A stretch of 64,000 nucleotides of DNA from VXNE01 sp965200505 (GTDB lineage Bacteria > Pseudomonadota > Gammaproteobacteria > Pseudomonadales > Azotimanducaceae): contig OZ241343.1 of the NCBI GenBank assembly GCA_965200505.1, positions 3,286,001 through 3,350,000 of the forward strand. The letters run 5' to 3'. The notes beneath the pieces were generated by a model, which ran no database searches, had not been told where the DNA came from, and saw only the letters and a list, made by a program, of their open reading frames with translations. Shown one piece after another: positions 17,424 through 25,238 of the stretch. A program made the position numbers and the translations under genes. The first letter of the stretch is position 1. Each line of letters begins with the position of its first letter.

Positions 17424-19427
17424 ATGGGCCAGCCAGCTCAGCCCCTCGCCGCCGACAGCGCCCTGCGGGACGCCGAACAGCTGTTGCGCGAGGGGGCCTT
17501 GCGCGATGGCGAAGCGGCGTTGCGCGCGCTGCTCAAGGTACACCCCAACGTGGCGCGGGCCCGATTCCTGCTCGGCAGCCTATGCGCCCGCGACCAGCGC
17601 TTGACCGAGGCCGCCGCCCACCTCGCCCGCGCCGTGCAGGACGCCCCGGATCTCGAAGCCGCCGCGGTGGCGCTGGCCGGCGTCTGCCGGCGCATGGAGC
17701 GCGGCGCGGAAGCTGAGACGGTGCTGGCCGGCTTTTGTGAACGACAGCCGCGCGCGGCCAAGGCGTGGCAGGCATACGCGGACGCCCTGTTCGACAACGA
17801 CAAGCCCGACGCCGCCCGTGCCGCGCAACGCCATGCGGTGGAAGTGGACGCCCACTTCGACGCCATGCGCCGCGCCGTGCAGGCCGGCGCCGCCGGTGCG
17901 CCACGCCAAGCCGAGGCCATCTACCGCGACATCCTGCAGGCCGATCCCGACCATGTATATGCCCTCATCGGCTTGGCCAATGCCGCGCTCGACGGCAACG
18001 CGCCGGACGACGCCGAGCGGCTGCTCAACCGGGCGTTGGTGATCTCCCCCAACGTGAGCCATGCGCATCGGGGCTTGGCGCGGCTGCACATGAACCGCAG
18101 CCACCACGCGCCGGCGGAAGCGGCGGCGCGGCGCGCGGTGGCGCTCAATCCCGAACTTGCGGAGAGTTGGACGACGCTTGGCACGGTGTGCGCCGGGGGA
18201 TTGCGGCAGGCCGAGGCCGCGCGGGCTTTCGCGCAGTCGCTGGCAATCACCCCGGACCAACCCCGTGTGCAGCTCTCCTTGGGCCATGTGAAGAAAGCGC
18301 TTGGCGACCGCGCCGGCAGCGAGGCCGCCTACAAAGCGAGCTTGGCGTTGGCGCCAACGCTCGGCGAGGCGTGGTGGAGCTTGGCGGACCTCAAGACTTA
18401 CCGATTCACAGACGCGGAGCTGGCGGCGATGCGTGAGGCACTGGACCGGGACACGCTCGACGACCGCGACCGCGCTGGCCTTCGTTTCGCCCTCGGCAAG
18501 GCGCTGGAGGATCGAGGCGAGTTCGACGCGGCCTTCGAGCACTATCGGCGCGCCAACGCCATCCGCCGCCGCCACGAATCGTTCGACATCGAGCGCTTCG
18601 AGCGGCAATGCCGGCGGCTCAAAGAGGCGTTCACGGCACAACGCATCGAACGCAAACAACAAGTCCCCGCCGCGGCCGCGGCGACGCCCATCTTCGTCGT
18701 CGGCCTGCCGCGCTCTGGCTCCACCCTCGTGGACCAGATTCTCTCCTCGCACAGCCAAGTGCAGGGCACGATGGAGTTGCCCCATGTGCTGGGCTATGTG
18801 CGTGAACTGGACCCGGAACGGGGCGGCAAGCCGCCGGGCTATCCGGCCTGCATTGAAGCGATGTCAGCCGCCGAGTTCGCCGCCTTGGGCCAGCGCTATC
18901 TGGACGAGACGCGCCCATACCGCGGCGACGCGCCGTTCTTCGTGGACAAGATGCCGAACAATTTCATGCATGTGGGGCTCATCGCCTGCATGGTGCCGGA
19001 TGCGGTGTTCGTCGATGCGCGGCGCCACCCGATGGGCTGCTGCTTCAGCGTCTTCAAGCAGAGCTTCGCCCGCGGCCAAGCGTTCGGCTACGACTTGGAT
19101 TCGCTGGCCGCCTACTACCGGGGCTACCTGGACGTGATGGCGCATTGGGACGCAGTGCTGCCGCGGCGGGTGCATCGGGTGATCTACGAACGCATGGTGG
19201 ATGACGCCGAAACGGAAACCCGCGCTCTGCTGGACGCCTGCGGGCTCCCCTTCGAGATGGCCTGCCTGCGCTTCCACGAAACCGAGCGCGTGGTGCGGAC
19301 GGCTAGCGCCGAACAGGTGCGGCGGCCCATCTATCAGGAGGCGAAGACGCAGTGGCGAGCCTTCGAGGCGCACCTCGGCTCGCTGAAGGCGGCGCTGGGG
19401 CCGGCGCTGGATGGCTGGCAAGATTGA
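17424..19427 (+). CDS. TPR-repeat sulfotransferase
   Basis: A 667-residue fusion. Residues about 15-390 are tetratricopeptide-like helical repeats (for example ARFLLGSLCARDQRLTEAAA and DHVYALIGLANAALDGNAPD). The C-terminal part from about residue 420 is a PAPS-dependent sulfotransferase with IFVVGLPRSGSTLVDQIL as the phosphosulfate loop and VFVDARRHPMGCCFSVFKQ as the second motif. This architecture is common in marine proteobacteria; the acceptor is unknown, and TPRs may hold a protein partner. The start at 17424 is 80 bases from the divergent serine hydrolase gene. Its last 90 bases are partly repeated downstream at 19871-19948. Confidence 0.88.
   Translation: MGQPAQPLAADSALRDAEQLLREGALRDGEAALRALLKVHPNVARARFLLGSLCARDQRLTEAAAHLARAVQDAPDLEAAAVALAGVCRRMERGAEAETVLAGFCERQPRAAKAWQAYADALFDNDKPDAARAAQRHAVEVDAHFDAMRRAVQAGAAGAPRQAEAIYRDILQADPDHVYALIGLANAALDGNAPDDAERLLNRALVISPNVSHAHRGLARLHMNRSHHAPAEAAARRAVALNPELAESWTTLGTVCAGGLRQAEAARAFAQSLAITPDQPRVQLSLGHVKKALGDRAGSEAAYKASLALAPTLGEAWWSLADLKTYRFTDAELAAMREALDRDTLDDRDRAGLRFALGKALEDRGEFDAAFEHYRRANAIRRRHESFDIERFERQCRRLKEAFTAQRIERKQQVPAAAAATPIFVVGLPRSGSTLVDQILSSHSQVQGTMELPHVLGYVRELDPERGGKPPGYPACIEAMSAAEFAALGQRYLDETRPYRGDAPFFVDKMPNNFMHVGLIACMVPDAVFVDARRHPMGCCFSVFKQSFARGQAFGYDLDSLAAYYRGYLDVMAHWDAVLPRRVHRVIYERMVDDAETETRALLDACGLPFEMACLRFHETERVVRTASAEQVRRPIYQEAKTQWRAFEAHLGSLKAALGPALDGWQD
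19338..19427 (+). repeat. 3' end of the TPR-sulfotransferase gene, source copy of a partial duplication
   Basis: This 90-base stretch is closely matched by 19871-19948 on the same strand, including the stop codon, with about a 12-base internal deletion and scattered substitutions in the second copy. Confidence 0.8.
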
Positions 19428-19447
19428 GGACGCGCCTCAGCGCACGT

Positions 19448-19765
19448 TCAGCCGAGCCGTGCGTTCACCAGGCGGTTCAGGCTAACGCCTTCCTCGGCTG
19501 CCGCCAATACGAGTGACCGATGCACCTCCGGGGGCACACGCACGACAAACCTGCCGCTGTACTTGCGGTCGGCGAGTGGGGCCGGCGGTCGTTCGCCGGC
19601 AGCCGCCATGTCTTCAAGGATGTCGCACGCCAGTTGACGAATGCCGGCGAGCGCCTCCCCGGGCGAGGCCGCCAACCAGCTCAAGGACGGAAACTCGGCG
19701 CACAGGCCGACGTGTTCTTGATCCTCAGGTGACCAAGTGACGCGATAGGTGTAGTGGTCGGACAC
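19448..19765 (-). CDS. HicB-family antitoxin-like protein (orphan)
   Basis: A 105-residue protein. The N-terminal half has the HicB fold pattern (WSPEDQEHVGLCAEFPSLSW, then a helix with GEALAGIRQLACDILEDM). The C-terminal half (SGRFVVRVPPEVHRSLVLAA, ending SLNRLVNARL) is a ribbon-helix-helix DNA-binding segment. HicB proteins neutralise the HicA mRNA interferase and repress their own operon. No HicA-like frame is found on either side, so this is an orphan or a general regulator. The GTG at 19765 with AGAGGG upstream is preferred over a TTG at 19783. It lies between the sulfotransferase gene and a copied fragment of that gene. Confidence 0.75.
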   Translation of the reverse strand: MSDHYTYRVTWSPEDQEHVGLCAEFPSLSWLAASPGEALAGIRQLACDILEDMAAAGERPPAPLADRKYSGRFVVRVPPEVHRSLVLAAAEEGVSLNRLVNARLG

Positions 19766-19870
19766 CGCCGATGGCCCTCTCAAGGTCGCCCATAAGGTAG
19801 TCCAATAGTGTCAATACTAGCATCTGTCCTACTGGCAGTACCGGCCCCGGTGCCGTCCAGACGACGACGA

Positions 19871-19948
19871 GAGGCGAAGACGCAGGGGCGGGCCTTTGAG
19901 GCCCACCTCGGCTCGCTCAAAGCGGCGCTGGATGGCTGGCAGGGTTGA
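19871..19948 (+). pseudogene. Fragment of a second TPR-sulfotransferase 3' end
   Basis: A 78-base sequence encoding a short C-terminal tail very like that of the TPR-sulfotransferase gene (AFEAHLGSLKAAL followed by DGWQ and a stop). Nothing upstream continues the homology. It is the remnant of a tandem duplication or of a second gene removed when the HicB segment was inserted. Confidence 0.7.
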
Positions 19949-19990
19949 CCGGCGAGGGGGTCAATCGCATCCAACTGCGTCCCAGAGACC

Positions 19991-20980
19991 TCATCGACCC
20001 GCACGGCCGTGATGCGCCGCCAACGACTCGCATAGATGCGCCAGGCGCTTGCGTAGGCGCAGCGGGCCTTCCACCGTCACGCCTTCGCCCCAGGTGAAGA
20101 GGTGCCAGCACATCTCGTCCACGCCGCCGGCCTTGAACCTGACCGTGAGCGAACCGTCTTCGTTGGCGGTGGTGCGCTGGTCCGGGTGGAACAGGAACGT
20201 GGCCGCATCCCGCGCCGCGTTGCCGTCGAAGCGGAGCTTCACTTGCACGGGTGGTTCCTGAAAGGTGCCGAACGAGCGCTTCGCATAAGCCCGCAGATCG
20301 AAGTTCGGGTCGCGCTTGAAGGTATCGACGGTGAGCGACGCATCGCTGATGTTCGCTAGGCGGAGCAGGCGGAAGTCGTCGGCCCACGCCGTTCTTGCCA
20401 CGAGGAACGGCCGGTTGCCGTAGAGCACACCGTAGGGTTCCACTCGCTGCCGGCTCGTCTTGCCGCTGGCATGCGCCTCATAACGGCAGGCCACGACGCG
20501 GCCTCGGCGAATGGCGTCGCGCAGCAACGGCACCACGTCTGGGTCGATGCGGGTGCGTGGGCCGGCGCGTATCGCCTGGCCTTCGGCGCTCATCAGCGCT
20601 TCGAGTTCGGCTTCGAGGTCCGCCCGTGCGCGAGGCCGGGCTAGGGCGCGCAGCTTGGCCTCCAGCTCCTCAAGGCGGGCGGCCCGATCCACTTGCCCGA
20701 CACCTCGCAGATGTTCCGCGGCGCCGGCCAATTCCGCCAACTCCTGTGCGCTGATGCGGATGAGCGGCGCCAGACCTTGCGACTGCAGCCGCCAGTGCTT
20801 GTGCAGATCCTCGGTGACGACCTCCTCCAAGCCAAAGAGCACATCCACCGCGTCGCGCAGGCGCTCAGCGGTGCGGCGGCTGACACGCAAGCGCTCCCTG
20901 ATCTGGCTGATGGTCATGCCGCCACGCGCCGCCTGCATGCGGATGGCGAGTTCGATGATGTCGATGGCGCGTTCGTACAT
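19991..20980 (-). CDS. WYL-domain transcriptional regulator
   Basis: A 329-residue regulator. The N-terminal winged-helix domain is MYERAIDIIELAIRMQ followed by MTISQIRERLRVSRRTAERLRDAV. A WYL domain follows, with LLRDAIRRGRVVACRYEAH, RVEPYGVLYGNRPFLVARTA and LLRLANISDASLTVDTFKRD, and then a C-terminal WCX extension (VQVKLRFDGNAARDAATFLF). WYL proteins sense nucleic-acid or nucleotide ligands and often repress phage-defence operons. It is the last gene of a four-gene minus-strand operon, 16 bases after the TOPRIM-like gene. The ATG at 20980 is chosen because family similarity starts there. Likely targets are the palindromes at the head of the operon (inference). Confidence 0.88.
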   Translation of the reverse strand: MYERAIDIIELAIRMQAARGGMTISQIRERLRVSRRTAERLRDAVDVLFGLEEVVTEDLHKHWRLQSQGLAPLIRISAQELAELAGAAEHLRGVGQVDRAARLEELEAKLRALARPRARADLEAELEALMSAEGQAIRAGPRTRIDPDVVPLLRDAIRRGRVVACRYEAHASGKTSRQRVEPYGVLYGNRPFLVARTAWADDFRLLRLANISDASLTVDTFKRDPNFDLRAYAKRSFGTFQEPPVQVKLRFDGNAARDAATFLFHPDQRTTANEDGSLTVRFKAGGVDEMCWHLFTWGEGVTVEGPLRLRKRLAHLCESLAAHHGRAGR

Positions 20981-20996
20981 GCAGCAAAGGCGTCCG

Positions 20997-21710
20997 TCAC
21001 CCTTGGCCGCTGCCAATGCCGGCGGCCGTGCGGAACTCGGCTTCAAAGCGCCCGGCCTCCGTCAACTTTGCGGAGACCCTTGGCCACGCTTTCGTGATCC
21101 CACTGCTCTCACGCCGATAGTCGTCGGAGCGCTTCTCGAACCGTCGCCCCTTGGGCAACGCTGCGAACTGGCCTTCCGGGTGGGGCCGACATTCCCAGTC
21201 CCGCCTCTGAACCAGCTTGTTCTCAGGCCATATCGCGGCAAGCACCCAAGCGTCGGTGTTCTTGGAAGGCGTCCACAGGACCACGCGCTGCGGACATGCC
21301 CGCTCGCCTAGCCAGCCGAAGACCACGGTTCGCAACGCGTTGGTCGTGGCGTCGGGTGGCGGACACGGCGCTTCACAAGGCAAATCTTGATGAGGCGGGT
21401 CTTGAATGCCGGCGCTGGCATACCTCTGGCCAGCCACGTCCGCATCCACATGGACGATCAACACATCGTGGTGCGACAGCGCGGACGAACCAGACACCGA
21501 GCCCCTGCCCTCGAGGGCGGCTTGACGACTCCAACGATAGACACCGGCCCATCCAGCGCCCATCGTGCCGAACGCAACGGATCCCTCTGGCTGCAATGTC
21601 TGGAACAAGAAGTCCGTGTCGTCTGGCAACAGAGCCTTTAGGAGCGCTCGAAGCACGATCGCATCGGTTGGCCCTTCGACGGCGGCTGCGATGCGTAGCG
21701 GCTCATACAT
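20997..21710 (-). CDS. TOPRIM-like / DUF4276-like nuclease candidate
   Basis: A 237-residue protein. An N-terminal IAAAVEGPTDAIVLRALLKALLP carries the conserved Glu of TOPRIM folds, and VLIVHVDADVAG near residue 92 supplies the DxD metal-binding strand. OLD-family and DUF4276/DUF4435 partners of AAA ATPases share this layout and cut nucleic acid or tRNA. It overlaps the upstream ATPase gene by 8 bases (ATG at 21710), a sign of a functional pair. The exact family is not certain, and activity has to be inferred. Confidence 0.7.
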   Translation of the reverse strand: MYEPLRIAAAVEGPTDAIVLRALLKALLPDDTDFLFQTLQPEGSVAFGTMGAGWAGVYRWSRQAALEGRGSVSGSSALSHHDVLIVHVDADVAGQRYASAGIQDPPHQDLPCEAPCPPPDATTNALRTVVFGWLGERACPQRVVLWTPSKNTDAWVLAAIWPENKLVQRRDWECRPHPEGQFAALPKGRRFEKRSDDYRRESSGITKAWPRVSAKLTEAGRFEAEFRTAAGIGSGQG

Positions 21711-22890
21711 CGGGAACGCCGCCAAGGTGTCCCATCACCCACAATCGGGACAAGGACCAGCCCTGCTTCGCCTTCTTCCGCAGACGTGCATCGACGACCA
21801 CGCGGCGGATCGAGGTACGCCCCGAGCTGGTCCTGGAGACGGTAAACAACCTCACACGGTCATCTTGTAACGGCAGGCCATCGAGAACGAGTGGATTGTG
21901 GGTCGTCAGGAGAATCTGTCGCGGCTGGCTCGAATCCAGATACCATCGACACAGGTGCTCCATCAAAGACCGTGCGAGCCGGGGGTTCAAGCCGTGATCC
22001 GCGTTGTCCACGGCACAGAGCGCAGGGCTTGCAGCATGGCCGGCAATCACCGCCAGAAAGAGAGCGTACAAGGCGCCTTCAGAAGCGTCATAACCGGACA
22101 GCACGTTGCGGCCCTCGCGCATGAAGCGATCGCGGAACCGAACGACGTCTTTGGAGGCGGCGGCCGTTGGGGAGAGCGGCAGCCGGTCGGAGCGTGTCCA
22201 ACCAAAGCCGTCCGCCCAATCAAGCAGTCCCCGAACCCCTGCACAAACATGCTGGCTGCGATCATCTTCTTCGCGTTGCCCAAGCAGCTCTCGAAGTGCT
22301 TGCGGAAGGCTCCCGCCAGACAGCCCCAGCGGTTTTCTTGGTTGTGTCTCCGGCGCGACGCCGCGCAAAACGGCGGTCGTGGGCGAGAATATGACGTAGC
22401 CTTGAAGCAGCTTCAGAAGATCAAGCGCGGCGCCCGCAGGTGCTTCCACCGCCTTCAGCGCAGCCAGCCCTCGTTCTGGATTGGTTCGGGATGAGCGTGG
22501 CGAGCGTCTGACTAGCTTGTGGTCATCGTCCTCCCAACGCTCCGTCTTGAATCCCCAAGCAGGTTCGGGGTCGCGCAAGGGGTTGTGTAGCGAAACTTCG
22601 TACTTGGCTCCAGCACTGCGTGCGCCGAAGTACAGGTGACGAGGGACCCCCTTGCCGGGCTTGGCCGGGAAGGCGGACTTGTACAGTGCGGGAAGGCCGG
22701 GGCGCACCCCGCGGGCCAGCAACGCTTGGTCGTCAACCTTGCCGTCGGCCGCCGCGGAGAGAACGCCCAAGGCTTCCAGCAGGTTGCTCTTGCCGCTGCC
22801 GTTGGCGCCGACGAACACGTTGACCAGCCCCAGATCGACCGCGACGTCATCCAAGGACTTGAAGGTTCTGACGGACAGCGTTTCAAGCAT
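21703..22890 (-). CDS. OLD/ABC-like AAA ATPase of a candidate defence pair
   Basis: A 395-residue ATPase of the AAA_15/AAA_21 group. It starts MLETLSVRTFKSLDDVAVDLG, then Walker A GANGSGKSNLLEAL (about residues 30-43), a helical insertion, an ABC-signature region near LSGYDASEGALYALFL, and a Walker B strand ALCAVDNADHGLNPRLAR. The usual catalytic Glu after the Walker B Asp is Asn here. A distal QILLTTHNPLVLDGL switch follows. Paired with the overlapping TOPRIM-like gene it resembles PARIS- or OLD-type anti-phage systems, without being clearly either. The ATG at 22890 begins exactly at family similarity. Confidence 0.85.
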   Translation of the reverse strand: MLETLSVRTFKSLDDVAVDLGLVNVFVGANGSGKSNLLEALGVLSAAADGKVDDQALLARGVRPGLPALYKSAFPAKPGKGVPRHLYFGARSAGAKYEVSLHNPLRDPEPAWGFKTERWEDDDHKLVRRSPRSSRTNPERGLAALKAVEAPAGAALDLLKLLQGYVIFSPTTAVLRGVAPETQPRKPLGLSGGSLPQALRELLGQREEDDRSQHVCAGVRGLLDWADGFGWTRSDRLPLSPTAAASKDVVRFRDRFMREGRNVLSGYDASEGALYALFLAVIAGHAASPALCAVDNADHGLNPRLARSLMEHLCRWYLDSSQPRQILLTTHNPLVLDGLPLQDDRVRLFTVSRTSSGRTSIRRVVVDARLRKKAKQGWSLSRLWVMGHLGGVPDV

Positions 22891-22997
22891 GGGCCATCCC
22901 CCGCTGGCGCGGACTACGGGCGAGTTCTGCGCATGTCGGTCTGAGTCTCGCCGCATCATACTACCGCTTGGTCGCCCTCAAGCCCGTTGGGGCTCCG

Positions 22998-25064
22998 CTA
23001 TCTGCCGAACCCCATGCTGCGTGGCGCGTCCTCCTTCGCTTCGCATTCGTCGCGCAGCATCCGCAGCAGGGCGTCCGCATCGTCCAGCGAGTGCAGAATC
23101 TCCGCCCGGCGGCGCACCACGGGGAAGTCACCCGGCGTCAGATTGCGCAATGCGGCAACGTCGGCCGGCGCCGGCAGCCCGAAGTAGTGACGGAAGGCCA
23201 GCCGCGCCTGCTCGGCGGAGAGATAGTCCATGGCGATCTTGAACGTGAAGCGCCGCAGCGTCGCCTGGTCCAACCGCTCGTTGAAGTTGGTGGTGCAGGC
23301 GAAGGGCAGGGGGTGGCTCTCCATCCACGTCAGCATCTCGTTCACCTGGCTCACCTCCCAGGAACGATGTGCGCCGCGTCGGTCCGCGAGCAGCGAGTCG
23401 GCTTCGTCGAAGATCAGGAACGTCCGCCGGTCGCGGGCTTCGGCGAAGGCGCGGGCGATGAGCTGTTCGGTCTCGCCCACCCACATGGACATCAAGTCCG
23501 AAGCCCGTTTCTGCTCCGCTTCCAACCCCAAGCCTTCGGCCAGATGGCGGGCGAAGGCGCTCTTGCCGGTGCCCGGCGGGCCTTGCAGGCACAGGGAGAA
23601 GCGAACTTCGCCGCTGGCGGCCAGCCGCTTCGAGAGGGCGATCAGATCCACGTCCGCCCGGCTGAGCGCCGGGTCGAACCGCTCTGCGGCGCCCTGTGGC
23701 GGCTTCTCGCTGCGCAACAGACGCGCCATGCCGCGCACGCCGCAGCGCACCGCGGCCACGCCACCGCCGCTCAGCGCTGCCGCCGCGGTGGTGCCGGCCG
23801 CCACGCCGGGCGCCACGTTGAAGTCCGTGGCGAGGGCGCGGGTGTCGTCCGCCGCGCAGTCGATGCCGTGCCGATGGAGTTGCCGCGCCCAGATGCGGTC
23901 GCGCACCTGCAGCGGCGGCTGGCCGAACTCCAGCGCGAACATCATGCGCCGCAACAGGCTTCGGCGCATGACCGGTGCGCTGTTGGTGGTCCATAGCGTC
24001 GGTGTCGGTGCTTGCTCGAGCAGCCGATTCATGAACACTTTCGAGCCACCCGCGCGCTCGCGGTGGCGCGGGCGGCCGAACGGTCGCCGCGCCCCGAAGT
24101 CGAAATCGTGGCCTTCGAGCAGGTCTTCCATCTCATCGAACAACAGGATGGCGGACTTGTTCCCGGACACGAGCCGCTGTGCCAGGCGCAGTTCCTGCAA
24201 CCGCTCCCGACGGGATGGTTCGTCGCCGTCCTCATCGGTTTCGCCGACGCTGTAGAGCGTCACGCCGAGGCGCCGCGCCAGCGTCTTGCAGAACTCCGTC
24301 TTGCCCGTGCCGGGCGGCCCGTGCAGCAGCACGTTCACTCCGGCGGCGCCTTGTTCGAGGGCGCCGAGCAACAGCCGCTCGATGTGGTCCCGGCCCTCGG
24401 CGATGTGGTCGAAGTCCGCCCACCGCAGCTCGGCCGGCGCGGCTTCGTCGAGCAACAGGCCGCGTACATCGCCGGCGTCCTTGGCCAAGGGCGAAGTCAG
24501 CCGCTGCAGCCGCTTCACCAGCGACAGATCGCCATCCGAGTCCACGGACACCAGGCCGCAGGATATCAACGGACGGTCCGCGGCCAGCCGCCGCAACAGC
24601 CCCTGCGGAGAAACGCCGAGCAGGTGCGCGAGCACACCATTGCCGGCGTTGAGCGTTGTTCTGCGCCGGCGGTCCGACAGGCGGTCGAACAGGTCTTCCA
24701 CCACGGGTTGCGTGTCGTAGCGCAGCATCGTCTCCACCAGCGCCACATCGGTGGTCGAGAGCCCCAGCACGTTGGCCAGCCGCTGCAGCCGGGCCGCGGT
24801 GCGGTCGCGCCGCACCTGCGCGGTGGCGTTACGGCCTTGCCGGACAGCCGCTCGCACGTTGCGCCAATTGGCGCTGGCGCCACGCCAACGCCGACGCGAG
24901 TGGGTGGGCGCATCGTCCGCCGGCTCGAACGGCACGCCAAGGGCCTCGGCGTGTTCTTCGAGCCATTCGGCCACGCTCTCCCTCGCGTGGCTGGTCGGCG
25001 AGAGGCGGTCGATCGCGTTGGCGAGCCAACCGAAGATGAGCCGTATTTCGTAGGCGGTGGGCAT
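22998..25064 (-). CDS. Tandem AAA+ ATPase
   Basis: A 688-residue protein with two AAA+ modules. Module 1 has Walker A HGPPGTGKTEF near residue 246 and Walker B AILLFDEMEDLL. Module 2 has QGPPGTGKSAFARH near residue 494, FLIFDEADSLLADR as Walker B, and NFNERLDQATLRRF as sensor/arginine region. An N-terminal helical region of about 220 residues is unassigned. It probably acts as a remodelling or recruitment ATPase. The ATG at 25064 has a strong GAGGAG site. It is the first gene of the operon that continues with the OLD-like ATPase, TOPRIM and WYL genes after a 107-base gap. I do not know a characterised homologue. Confidence 0.88.
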   Translation of the reverse strand: MPTAYEIRLIFGWLANAIDRLSPTSHARESVAEWLEEHAEALGVPFEPADDAPTHSRRRWRGASANWRNVRAAVRQGRNATAQVRRDRTAARLQRLANVLGLSTTDVALVETMLRYDTQPVVEDLFDRLSDRRRRTTLNAGNGVLAHLLGVSPQGLLRRLAADRPLISCGLVSVDSDGDLSLVKRLQRLTSPLAKDAGDVRGLLLDEAAPAELRWADFDHIAEGRDHIERLLLGALEQGAAGVNVLLHGPPGTGKTEFCKTLARRLGVTLYSVGETDEDGDEPSRRERLQELRLAQRLVSGNKSAILLFDEMEDLLEGHDFDFGARRPFGRPRHRERAGGSKVFMNRLLEQAPTPTLWTTNSAPVMRRSLLRRMMFALEFGQPPLQVRDRIWARQLHRHGIDCAADDTRALATDFNVAPGVAAGTTAAAALSGGGVAAVRCGVRGMARLLRSEKPPQGAAERFDPALSRADVDLIALSKRLAASGEVRFSLCLQGPPGTGKSAFARHLAEGLGLEAEQKRASDLMSMWVGETEQLIARAFAEARDRRTFLIFDEADSLLADRRGAHRSWEVSQVNEMLTWMESHPLPFACTTNFNERLDQATLRRFTFKIAMDYLSAEQARLAFRHYFGLPAPADVAALRNLTPGDFPVVRRRAEILHSLDDADALLRMLRDECEAKEDAPRSMGFGR

Positions 25065-25077
25065 TGCTTGTCACTCC

Positions 25078-25089
25078 TCACACGTGTGA
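25078..25089. promoter_or_regulatory. Perfect 12-bp palindrome, candidate operator
   Basis: TCACACGTGTGA is a perfect inverted repeat located 13 bases before the start codon of the tandem AAA+ gene and touching its ribosome binding site. Its place at the head of an operon encoding its own WYL regulator makes it a plausible autoregulatory site. Confidence 0.4.
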
Positions 25090-25122
25090 TTTCTCGTCAA
25101 CACGGGGAATGTTACGGCTTGG

Positions 25123-25143
25123 ATGCGTCAGATTTGGACGCAT
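25123..25143. promoter_or_regulatory. Inverted repeat in divergent promoter region, candidate operator
   Basis: ATGCGTC, a 7-base spacer, then GACGCAT form a perfect 7-bp dyad. It lies between the divergent AAA+ operon and TonB receptor gene, in a locally A/T-rich stretch likely to hold promoters for both. Confidence 0.35.
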
Positions 25144-25238
25144 GGAAAACAAAACTATGCGTATGCGCAAATGGTCTTTCGGCGGTGTGGCGCTTGGAGT
25201 AAGGTTGCAGCCCTTGGACTTGCCCTTGGAGGGTGGAC

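Noticed and set aside
19780..20004. Possible HicA toxin gene next to the HicB-like gene
   Set aside because: The 74-residue translation lacks the double-stranded-RNA-binding-like HicA pattern and overlaps the copied sulfotransferase fragment.
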